Assembly (NCBI RefSeq): GCF_015832195.1 | Contig: NC_052027.1 | Location: 806,001 to 870,000 of the forward strand | Source of the DNA: Motacilla alba alba | Taxonomy: Eukaryota; Chordata; Aves; Passeriformes; Motacillidae | Direction: 5' to 3' | Length of the DNA stretch: 64,000 bases | Shown: one piece after another, positions 48,301-60,300 of the stretch | Layout of the letters: the number at the start of each line of letters is the position of its first letter | Numbering within the stretch: the stretch's first letter is position 1 | The notes under the pieces: model-generated | What the model saw: only the letters and a program-made list of their open reading frames with translations | Databases searched by the model: none | Told to the model about the DNA's origin: nothing | Made by a program: the position numbers and the translations under genes

Positions 48301-51300
48301 CCACTCCTGGGGCAGTGCTCTGTCCTGTGTGGATGCTCTGGCACTACTGAGGTGTGGATTTCCAGAGCAGCCTTTTCCCCTGGGAATGCCAATATAACCC
48401 TGCTCCTCCTGTGCTATGGCAGCCCCAGTGCTGTCCCTGCCTCCCCTGCAGCTGCCCCGCTCAGTCCCCACAGCCCCCCAGGTCCCTGATCCTGATCCCA
48501 GACCCCTGATCCTGGCATTTCCCCATCCCTGTCCATCCAAAGCCCCCTTTCCCTGCAGAAGCAGAGGAGCATTCTCTCCACGCCGTGTCCTGCTCGGTGC
48601 TTCCCCTCAGCTCCTTTATTCCTCGTGCACAGGCTGAAGGATTCCCCTCGTTTTTGTGCTCTGCTCTGTTGTTCTCGGCATCCCTCTGGGAATCCCCCGA
48701 TGGCTGCAGCTCCTCCCTGCCTCGGGAAATGCCAGCCCCAGCTCCTGCTCCCTCTTTTCCCTGTCCTGTCTCCCACTCTCTGCTTTTCCCTCCTGTCCAC
48801 CCCAGCTTATTGGCTCTCCACCTCTGCTCCGTTCCAAGGAAAGCAGGATCCTGACTCCTGATTTCCAGGCTGGACCACAGAGAATCAGGATTATGATCAT
48901 TGCTGCCGTTCTGATTTATTCTCTTACAATGTCTCTTTATAACACACCAGCTTCATGGCGTGTAACAATGGAGATAAATTTTGGCCCCTTATTTTTTCAC
49001 AGCCCTTTTCCAGCTGTATATCATCAATTTGCCTCTCATTTGGATCCTCGCTCCTACTTCAGGAAAAATAAAAAAATCCCAGCAGTGTAGATAATAAAGG
49101 CAGGGAAACAGACTTGGAAGTGCATTTTACAATGGGATTTGATTGTGATAATTTTTCATGTGTTAAAAAAGGAGCACGCTGGCTTTCTCTGGGAACTGTT
49201 TGGGTTTATGCTTTGTTGGGATTTTTTTTCCCTGCCCAGCTTGTAGTCACGTGGAAGATTTTTTTTTGTTTGTTTGGTTTTTTTTGTTTTGAGGGAACAG
49301 AGAAGCATCTCTGCATTTATTAGCTGAGTTCGTTGAAAAGCTATATTTTATAATTTAATGAGGCTGGAAGCTGCACAGGTAACAGCTGAAACAAGAACTT
49401 CAGGCAGTGTGAATTCCCGTTTTGGAAGTGCACCTCCCTGCAAGTCTGTTGTAAGTATCTAAAAACTTCTGCAGCTGATGGGCTTGGCTCTCACTCGTTT
49501 CTGTGCCACAGAAATTCCCTGGTGCCTTTGGCAGGCTGGGCTGGGGGATCAGCCAAATCACAGAATGGTTTGGGTTGGAAGGACCTTACAGCTCATCCCA
49601 TTCCACCTCCCACTGTCCCAGGTGCTCCCAGCCTGGCCTTGGGCACTGCCAGGGATCCAGGGCAGCCCCAGCTGCTCTGGGCACCCTGTGCCTCCCCACC
49701 CACCCAGGGAGGAATTCATCCCTAATATCTGACTCGAATCTGCTCTCTTCCCCTTGTTGAAGCCATTCCCCCTTGTCCTGTCATTCCCTCTCTGGTCACT
49801 AGCCTCTCTCATCTTCCTTGTGATCCCCTTCAGGCCACCCTGAGCTCACCCCAGAGCTTCTCCTGAGCAGGTGAGCAATGCCAGCTGTGCCAGCCTCTCC
49901 TCCCAGCAGAGCTGCTCCATGCCCTGATCCCCCTGGAGCCTCCTCTGGGCTCTCTGCAGCAGCTCCAGCTCCTCCTGTGCTGAGGCAGCTCTGCAGGTGG
50001 GGTCTCACCTGGGCACAGGGCAGAACCCCATCCTGCTGCCCCTGCTCAGACCATCCTGAGGAACATCTTCAGATCATCCTGAGGAACATCCTGCTGCCCC
50101 TGCTCAGACCATCCTGAGGAACATCCTCAGATCATCCTGAGGAACATCCTCAGACCATCCTGAGGAACATCCTGCATCCTGCTCAGACCATCCTGAGGAA
50201 CATCCTCAGACCATCCTGAGGAACATCCTGCATCCTGCTCAGACCATCCTGAGGAACATCCTCAGACCATCCTGAGGAACATCCTGCATCCTGCTCAGAC
50301 CATCCTGAGGAACATCCTCTGACCATCCTGAGGGACATCCTGCAGTCCTGCTCAGATCATCCCGAGGAACATCCTCAGATCATCCCGAGGAACATCCTGC
50401 TGCCCCTGCTCAGATCATCCCAAGGAACATCCTGCATCCTGCTCAACCATCCTCAGCTATCCCGAGGAACATCCTGCACCCTGCTCAGATCATCCCAAGG
50501 AACCTCCTGCATCCTGCTCAGACCATCCTGAGGAACACCCTGCATCCTGCTCAGACCATCCTCAGCTCTCCTGTGGAACCTCCTGCATCCTGCTCAGATC
50601 ATCCTGAGGAACCTCCTGCATCCTGCTCAGACCATCCTCAGCTCTCCTGAGGAACCTCCTGCATCCTGCTCAGATCATCCTGAGGAACCTCCTGCATCCT
50701 GCTCAGACCATCCTCAGCTCTCCTGAGGAACCTCCTGCATCCTGCTCAGATCATCCTGAGGAACCTCCTGCATCCTGCTCAGACCATCCTCAGCTCTCCT
50801 GAGGAACACCCCGCTGCTCCTCTCTCCCACCTGCTCTCAGCTCTCTTTCCCAGACAGTTTTCACGAATTTCCCAACCAAAGGCTCTGGATTCGAGTGCTG
50901 GGTGCGATGGGCAGGGAATTGAAGAGCTCAGCTCAGCTGGAAGGGCCCTGTTGCACCAGCCCTGGAGGGATCTGGGTGGTGCCTCTGGGATGTTGCTCCT
51001 CAGCTGCAGTCCTTGGGAGCTGGGCACAATTGTTCCCATCAAACAAAAGGAGCTAATGAAAGGATTTCAATTTGCTGATCAGCTGCTCAGAGAAAGGAAG
51101 GGCCCTGCGAGGTGTCCTTGGAGACTGGAAATGAGCACGGCACTGGGAACCACAAAATTCACATTCTTTTACACTGCCCAGCCAGCTCCTGTGTGGGTAC
51201 TGCTGCTGGAGCCTCACATGTCCTCACCTCCAGCTCCCATGGCTTTTTCCCTGGGCTTTTTGAAGGCCTCCAGGTTCAGAGGTGCTGCTGGTCCCCATGT

Positions 51301-54300
51301 CCCCACCAGGAGCTCCCTGTGTGGCTCACAGCGGGGAGATCTGCTGGGAACTCGGTCCAAGAAGTTGATTAGAAGTTTATTATTCACTAGCCTGCTCTGC
51401 CAGTCTGAAAACCTCTCTGTGGCTGTAGCTTTTTGAGAAAGGATTTGTTTGAAGAGCTGCATTTCTGATGGGAATCCAAATTTCAGGTGTTTTGGGGTTT
51501 TTTTTGGTTTTTTTTTGGTAAGACCCTCAAGTGCTTGAGCCCCAGCAGTTTTCTGTCAGGGCAGACAGAACCAGGACCAAAGCTCCTGGAAGAAGTGGGA
51601 CCCTGGGGGCAAATCCTCCTTCCTGCCATGGGATGGGGATGCCTTGGGTGTGGGAACCACGGGGAGGGACATGAGGAGTGGAGGTGGTTGCCTGAAGATA
51701 AGGAGAGGCTGGATGCAGCTCTGAGGTGGTTTCCAGCTGTGAATTCCAGCAGTAATCAGAGCTGGATTGGTTAAGAGCAATTAGCTTCACCCAAATGCTC
51801 ATGGCAAAAGTAAGGAAAGAAGGTTTAGGGAGTAAGACAGAAAGAATATATTGAATTTCACTTCCATGTTGTGTTTAGAAAGGTGATTCACTGCATTTAT
51901 TTTCTCACCAAAATAATATATTTTTTAAAAAATTAAAAATAAATATACAAACCAATTCCAAGTAAATTCCCACCCTCACCTGTCAGGCTTTGAAGGTGGT
52001 GCCAGAGGAACTGACAGCAACACCTTTTGCTGCTATGATTTCATGTACATGTCAAAGTACAGCAGAGAACTGCAAATTGGGACAAGCTGGGTCCTGTTGG
52101 GCACTTTCATTCCTGTCATTCCTCCCCCAGTGCCCCTCCTGCAGTGCCAGAGCTGCTGCACTGTGGCACCAAATGGCTGGACATGATCACTGTACCTGAG
52201 GAGCACCAGGTACGTACAGGAAAGGAGATATTCTTCTTTTGCTGAAATAGATCCTTAAAAAATGCATTCTGAAATAAGTGAAGAGAAAGGACCCACAGTG
52301 CAAGAAAATGCCCACATTGAGGATGCAGATTCTGTTCCTGCTCTGTCCCTGTAAAGCCTGGAGTCCTTGTGCTGCTGTCCCTGGTAAATTATGGATCACC
52401 TCTTTTCTGACTCTCTTTGTTATTATCTCCTGTTAGCTATTCTTCCTTACCCTACTCATCATCTTCCCTCCTCTTCATAGGATGTTATAAAAGAGAAAAT
52501 TACCAACTTGGAGGGTCAGATGAGTAGAAAATTACGAGCTGCTGGTCCGTGTGCTCAGCCCTCGCCTGTGATTGCATCTGCTGCAGGTGAGGCCAGTAAC
52601 TGGGAGCCCTGTAATAGCTGCCACGGAGGGAATTAGTTCTGATGGATGGTAAATACTTTGCCAGTAATTTTGACATTATTTTCAAAATTCTGGGTCAATT
52701 AATACGTCTGGAATGGATCAGAAAAAGCCACAAAACTCCCGGAGCTGTTTATTTTGTGTGCGTCTCTCTCTCTGCATAGTGGAATATGGAGAGCTGGGTT
52801 TTGTTCCTTTTCTTTACCAAGGAAATGAGCTGGGCTCTGTTTCCCCAGCCAGGGGCAGGTCTGCAGCTGCTGCTGTGCTGGCTGTGTCTGTGGTTCTCCT
52901 CCTCCTCAGGGCTGCATTCCAGCAGCGCCCTCCCTGCAGCCCCACAGGGGCACAGCAGAGCCCGGTGCTCCCCAGAGGCTGGAACACCTGGGGCAGGTGC
53001 TGCAGGAGCCCAGCGTGCTGGCTGAGCCCATGGGGAGCAGCAGTCGCCGCTGTCAGGACGAGCCCCAGATGTGTTAGAAAGTCTTTTTTCCAACCCGGCT
53101 GTCCAAGAAGGAGTCAGAGGTCTTGGGCTGTCGTTCTCAAGGTTGTTTATTAATTGTTATCTGGAACATTTTCTGTCTGGCCTGCCGTGGTCTGTTCAGC
53201 AGCTCAGCCAGGGGCACGCTGCCCTCCCACAGGGCTGCTGCTGTCTTTTAGACTAAAAACTACGTGTACCATATTTACAGTTCTGTTCCAATACCCATCA
53301 CCCGTGTCAGACACTCAGCTTCTATTCTAAACCAATCTGAAAGTGCCAACATCACCCAAACCATGGAGGCCAGGAAGAAGAATGAAGAAGGGCAGGGCAC
53401 ACCCTGATTCCTCCACCTTGGAGCCTCAGACCCCCTGTACAAAGTCCCAAACCCCCATGTACAAAATCTCACAACGTTTCCCTTCACCCTGTGGTCACTA
53501 CTGCTGTGCTACCTAAACCTTTGTACTTGTAATTCTCCATACAGAGTTGGTGATTTGCTCCATGGGCTAAGATCCAAATCCCAGGTGTCCGTGGCTGCAT
53601 GCCAGGGTCTCAGAGCCCCCTGCCCGGGGCTCTGGCCATCCAGGGCACCCAGAGGGGTGTCCTGGCTTCTGACACAGCAGCTCTGAGTCTGTCCTCACGG
53701 CCCCTCCACTCCCAGGGCTGGGGCTCTCGCTCCTCTTCCAGCCCAGACACCAGCATTCCCTGCCTGGGGTGTGAAGTGTCTCCTTCCCTGCCTTCAGAGA
53801 GGTGACTTCATTACTTGCACTCTGGAAGTGACTTGACAGCCATTTAGAAAAATCCTTAACATTCACCAACGTCCTAGGTTCCTGCTGTCCCCCAGGAGCA
53901 GGCTGGGGACAGAGCCATCCATCTCCCTGCCCTGCAGCACCCGGAGGCAGCTCTGGAGCCGGGATTGGATTCCTGCCATCAGTAATCCCAGGGCTCTCCC
54001 TGCCTGCCAGGACGGGCGGCCTGGAGTGGCCAGAGGTGAGGGCTGGGCTGTGTGCTCAGGGCTGCCTGCATTTCTGCTGCCAGCTGAAGCCCCCAGAGCG
54101 CAAGCAGCTGATCAAAGCCCTGGTGTTTGGCATTTCTTAAATCTTTGCTTTCAAGCTGACCTTATTCTCAGCAGGAAATCTGGGCTGGTGCTGCGTGAAC
54201 AGAGGTAGGAGTAGGGTTAAGCTGTGATTTATTTTGGTCTTTTTGCCTCCTTCAGAGAGAAGTTTGTGTTTATTGTTCATTCATTTCCTGGCTGTTGGCT

Positions 54301-57300
54301 GGTGGAGGGTCTCCTACAGCCATGGGATTCCTCCAGGCAGCAGTGGCTCCGGTGAGCCCCACTCCTGTGGCCCTAAAGAACCCCAGGATGGTTTGGGTTG
54401 GAAGGACCTTTAGTATATTCTACATTATAATATTAAATTGACATCTCTTGTGCTGGCCTATCCCATTTTACAGCTCTAAGATAACACTGCAAGACGGTTT
54501 GGCACCATAATTTGAAGTCCTGGTAATTTTAAACACCTTTGCAGCCATGCAGTTTATAGAAAAACAAACAAAGAGGTTTTTGCTGCCTCCCCCTCTGTGT
54601 GCATGAAAGGTTTGAATGAGCTCCAGGTCCTGCTGCAGTGCTGCTGCCCAGGCTGGCTCAGGGCTCTGTCCCTGCCAGCCTTCCTGCACCCCTGGGCTCC
54701 GGTGACTTAGGGAGGTGCTGGCAGATTGAATGCCTGCCTGGAAGCTGCTCCCTTGTGGTGCTCTCACAGGCAGCCCGTGGATGCAGGAACGTCCCTTACA
54801 TTTCTATTTACACGTGAGGTGGCAGTGAAATGAATCATCTGTGGCTGCTGGCAGTGCCAGCGCTGAGGGAGGCTCTGCTCGGGGCTCCCGGCAGAACCCG
54901 GAGTGCAGCCACTCCAGTGAGCTCCTCCTGCTCTGATGGAGTCTCCTGCCTGCCAGCCCAGGATCCCAGAGGTCTTTTCCAACATAAATCACTCTGTGAT
55001 TCTGTGAATTCTACCCTCAGCTCCAGGAAAAGAGGCCATTTCCCCTCTTGGGCAAACCAAAGTGTTCAAACGCTGCCTCAGCCGAGACAGCTGGGCTGGG
55101 GAAGGGGGAGAGGGGAGCTGCCTCCAGAGCTTGGATCTGCCTCCAGAGCTTGGATCTGCCTCCAGAGCTGGGCTCTGCATCACCCAGAGATGGGCTCTGC
55201 ACCCTCCAGAGCTGGGCTCTGCCTCCACTGGATCATCCTCCAGAGCTGGGCTCTGCCTCCATTGGTTCTGCATCCAGAGATGGCATCTGCTTCCAGTGCT
55301 GGGCTCTGCACCATCCAGAGATGGGATCTGCTTCCAAAGATGGGCTCTGCCTCCAGAGTGAGCTTGGATCTGCTTCCAGAGCTGGGTTCTGCCTCCATTG
55401 GATCATCCTCCAGAGATGGGCTCTGCCCTGGCTCCAGGAGCATCCCAGTGCTCCCAGTGCCCTCCCTCTCTTCCATGGTGGGGCTGTGCCCTCGCTCTTC
55501 TTCTGCTGTGCTGTTGAAGGTCAAATGGAGGGATTGTTCAGATGTTCAAGATGTGTTTCTGTTAGCCTCTGCCTGGTTTGGTTTTGCTTTATCTGGCAGT
55601 AAAATCCTCAGCATCCCGAGCCCATCCTGGGGCAGGGCAGCACTGGGAAGAGAGCAGGGAGGTGTCCAAGGTTTGGTGAGCGTTCCTTTACCTGGCAGTA
55701 AAATCCTCAGCATCCCGACCCCATCCTGGGGCAGGGCAGAGAGCAGGGAGGTGTCCAAGGTTTGGTGAGTGTTCCTCTATCAGGCAGCAAACTCCTCAGC
55801 ATCCCAGCCCGTCCTGGGGCAGGGCAGAGGGCAGGGAGGTGTCCAAGGTCTCCTCTGTGCAGCACACAGAGCAGGCTGCCCCCTGCCTTTCTGCTGCGAG
55901 CTGAAACAAAGGTTAATTGCCACGTTTTGATGTTTCCCTTTGTAATTAGGTGTTGAGCCTTCGGTGCTTTTCTCTACAACTCCTGACGATTGAAGTTAAT
56001 CTTTTTAATCACTGCGGGAGAGAGCAGGAACTCCAGGACAGATCGTGCACAAACCCCAGGGCTGTTCTTCTCCGGGAGTGTGTGTGAGGGCAGCAAAAGC
56101 TGCAGCAGTGCTGTCGGAGGAGACGCATCCGGGAAACAGCAGTTTCCTTTTTGGTTTCCCTGAGATTTGGCTAAAAGTTCTGGGAATGGAAGGTGATTCC
56201 AGCTGGGGCTGTCAGGGGTAGCAGTGCTGGCAGGCCAAGCTGCTCAGAAATTGTGGAGGCAGAGATTTTGTATCATGGCCTGCTCTGTTGGCTGCTGTTT
56301 CTGTCTTTATTGTATTAAGAAATTTCCCTATTCCTCCTTCATGCAGCAGAGTCTCAATCAGAGCTCCATCAGTGAAAGAAATGGGTCTTTTCAGTCTGCC
56401 AGGCAGCCCCTGCTCTGGGGGAGCTGAGTGGGGAAAGCAGCAGCTCTCCTGAGAGCTGGGGGCCAGAGGGGCACGGGGACACCTCGGCAGCTTCACAGTG
56501 CCCAGACAGTGAGCAAAGACCTGTCATGACTTCACTGGGGTGCATCGCACTGGCTCGCACGCTGGCACAGTGAGAGCACGCTTTGTTGTGTTCATAAATA
56601 ACTGTTAAGTTTAAGAAATGAATTCACACCGAAGGATTTATTGTGGTATACAATTAGAGCAAGAAAAATGACAAATTTGTTCCTTAGAGTGCCTTGAAAT
56701 AATTTCTATCTCATCTGATTAGGAGAAAAGGCTGCTTTGTCTTCTTAAATTATTTTTTCTCTATTTAAATAAATCTGAACTGCTTGCATGCCTGCAAGAA
56801 TTACAAACGGCTGCTCAGACCTAAATCAAGTGTTCCAGGGCTGCTGCATGAATCTTCCCAGGCAATAAACTTTGGGTACTTCTGACAAGTTTTATGATCC
56901 CAGATAGGTGCACTGTGCTAAGGGCCATATTTCACAGCAACGCCTCTGAATAGATCAGATCAGTTTTTATATGCTAATAATTTGTTTTGGTAGTTTAATA
57001 CCAAGAGCTATAACTCATATCCTTAGACTGTGGGTAATTTGAGTAACAGTTTGGGAAAAATCACTTGAGGAACACTTTCAGGATTGCACTTTCCCATTGA
57101 GCAATTAAGGCAAGAATAAACCAGGCTGGAAGTTAAAATTAAAATAAAAAATAAAAAGAGTTGAAGCTCATCAGCTGCAGCTCAGGGTCATTCCCTCTGA
57201 AGGTTCCCTCTCCCTCTGTCACTGCATTTTCAGCTGGCTGTGTCTGGGCTCCTTTCCATTTCCTCTTGGGCTGGCAAATCAATCTTGTTATTTAGTCACT

Positions 57301-60300
57301 CTTTTTGCCTAGAACTAAAATCTAAATGTTTTTTTCCTTAAATTCCCCTCCAGCTCCCACTGCCATTGGTGCTGCATTGCAAACCTCCCCTGTTCTGGTC
57401 CCTGGCGTGCAGTGGGAGCAGCTGAAACTCAGTTTTGGTGCTGCAGACCAAGCAGTGCCGGCAGCAGGAGCAGCTGGGAGGGGCGGGGATGCTGGGGCAG
57501 GGCAGGGCAGGTACAAAACCAGCTGGGAACTGTTTGGAGGGCAGGCCCTGCCCAAACCCAGCCTGCTCCCTGGAGTTTTGCAGCTTCTCGAAGTTCCTCT
57601 GTGCACATGGAGGGGCTCAGCCTTTCTGGGACAGCAGGGACCCCCCATCTCCTCCTGGATTCGTGCAGACTTCCCAGGAGCTGCTCCTGCTGGGGGGTGA
57701 GTGTTCCAGCCCTGCATTTGAGGCAGGCCGTGAAATGGTGTAAATTTGCTATTATTTGGTTTTCTGCAGCTCGATAATTGAAACTAATAGAAGGAAATAG
57801 CTAATATTTTCTGGTGGGATGACCTTGGGAGCAGGAGAGCAGCTCCTTGTGTCTTCCTCCAGGGAAGAAAGTTAGAGGAATTACTGCCAAATAATAATAA
57901 TAGCAGCAGCAGCACGGGCTGTAATTCTCCACTCTCCTGCTCCAGCGACACCTGAGCAGCAGCGGGAGGAAAACAAATCATTTATCAGGGATAATTCCTT
58001 GGAGCAGGGCTGGGGAGAAATGGGCACGGCAATCTGCCTCATCCCAGCTATTAAGGATCCGGGATGCAATTTTCCCACTTTGGCAATCTGTGCTTGCTCA
58101 GCCCGCTGAGGGCTCCTGTGCCTCTGAAGGGAAGCGTCCCCGTTTCCTTTTTGGGGCTCTGAGGTGTGAGATCTGCTGCTCCTCCTCCCCTTGCTCCCGA
58201 GGGATCTGCCCCGTGGCTCCCCTGTTCCCTGTGCTCCCCCAGGTCACCCCCAGCCCCCTCTGTCCCGTTTTCCCTGGAGCCAGGCTCCGGGGATCCCACA
58301 GCAGTGCTGAGCGCTCTGCAGCTATTTTGGTCTCCGGAAAATCAAGGAGATTTCACAGGGAGAATCACAGAGATTTGACAGAGGGAGGGAAAGCTCTGGG
58401 CTAATGAAACACTAAAACTCTCTGCAAAGTGGGATTGGTTAGAGGAAAGGGCTGTCCTGAGGCAAGGCAGGGGGAACCTGGGCAGCAGGAACTGCTTGGC
58501 AGCAGCAGCTGGCCAGGAAGGCAGCGGGGGCAGAAATCAGGGCACCAGGACATCAGAAAGAGCTGGGGCAAGGGGAGTGGGTGTTGATTGTGGGGCTTTT
58601 GGAGGAACGTGCTTTGGGTCAGTTCCATGCAAAGAGGGCAGGAGGAGGGGATGGACTGAGGAGCTGGGCAGGAACGCCTCAGCACAGGGGGAGGAAGTGG
58701 CAGGTGAGAGGCGCCAGGTGACTTCTGGCTGCCAGGAGAGCACTGCGTGCTAAGAGCAGTAATTCTGCCCCCGCTGAAGTGAACTTGGCGGGTTTCTGCT
58801 GAAGAGGGGCTCAGAGCCCAGTGCCAGGAGGTCCTGCTGCTTCCTGGGAAGGGAAGCAGTGAAATGCTGGGATGGCTGCCCCTGGAGGGATGGGAGTCCC
58901 AGCTGTGACACCACGGTCCGGCCTGGGAGGGGAAGAAGGGCTGAGCAGGAGCATCCATCCCTCCAGGGACGGGCACTCCAGACCTCCCTGGGCAGCCCCT
59001 GAGCACCTTTCCATGGAGCAGCTCCTGCTGCTGTCCCACCTGAGCTGTGTGCAGGGCTGAGCCCCTCCCCTGGGCCGGCCCGAGTGTCCCCAGGGCCCCC
59101 CTGGGCCGGCCCGAGTGTCCCCAGGGCCCCCCTGGGCTGGCCTGAGTGTCCCATGGGCCGGCCCGAGTGTCCCCAGGGCTCCCCTGGGCCGGCCCGAGTG
59201 TCCCCAGGGCTCCCCTGGGCCGGCCCGGGTGTCCCCCCTGTCCCCAGGGCCCCCCTGGGCTGGCCCGAGTGTCCCCAGGGCCCCCCTGGGCTGGCCTGAG
59301 TGTCCCCTGGGCCGGCCCGAGTGTCCCCAGGGCTCCCCTGGGCCGGCCCGGGTGTCCCCCCTGTCCCCAGGGCCCCCCTGGGCCGGCCCGAGTGTCCCCA
59401 GGGCTCCCCTGGGCCGGCCCGGGTGTCCCCCCTGTCCCCAGGGCTCCCCTGTTGCTCATCCCAGGACTGTCCCAGTCCATCTCCCGGGCTGAGCAATTGG
59501 AATAAATCATTTAGCAGCAGCTGGGGAGGTCAATCAGCTGGCACTGAGCTGTTTGTCGCCTCCCTCTGCCTCTCCTGAAGAAACTCCAGATTCTCACCTT
59601 CACCAAGTCCTCTCTATTAAAATCTAGAGCTGAGTGATCACATGAAGGAGCCCAGGTCCTGCAAGGATGAAATAGATGTCTGGAGAAGCCACTCGGTGAC
59701 CTTTCCCTCACAGCTTCCCCGGTGATTCACAGGTTTTATTTTTTGCTAAGTACAAAAGCATTTTCCCTGGCGAACGCTCCTTTGCTGAAGGTGAAAATGA
59801 ATAAATTGAGCCCACAAAGCCCTGAGGGGAGGGCTGGGGCTTTTCACAGCTCTCGCTGTTTATCCCAGCCCCAGTTGAGGAGCGCTGAGCTGGAATTCAG
59901 GCATTCCCTGCTCCAACCCCAGTTCCCCAGGGAATTCCTGCCTTAACCATTGCTTGCTGTTGCAGCAGGAAATTGGGCAGCCGGGAACTTCACAGCCTGA
60001 GAGAGCAACGTGATCACTCTAAACCACAGCTCTGCTACTGGAGGGCATTTGGCATTTGACTCTATTTAAAAATTCATCCAGAATTGATATACTGCATTTT
60101 TCATTTCAAAAATTGCAATCAGGTAGCAAAGTCTGAGTATTCAGACGAGAGTAATATCTTCCCAGCGTTCATTAATCTGAGTCAGTAATGAACTGCAGGT
60201 GGAATGGAGGGATAATTCAGAACAAGTCATTTATTTGGTTATTTTTCTTATCTTCTCCATTATTAAATATCCATGAACAGCTTAATTGACCTTCCTGAAT

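Noticed and set aside
54256..54351. Exon-like block with acceptor TTTGCCTCCTTCAG and donor GTGAGC
   Set aside because: All three frames are open, the reading is hydrophobic, and exons at 52586 and 57354 already join in phase without it; the phase 1-1 insertion cannot be excluded.
58401..59510. Collagen-like 369-codon frame on the minus strand
   Set aside because: The Gly/Pro pattern is generated by the GC-rich 31-bp array; no splice structure.
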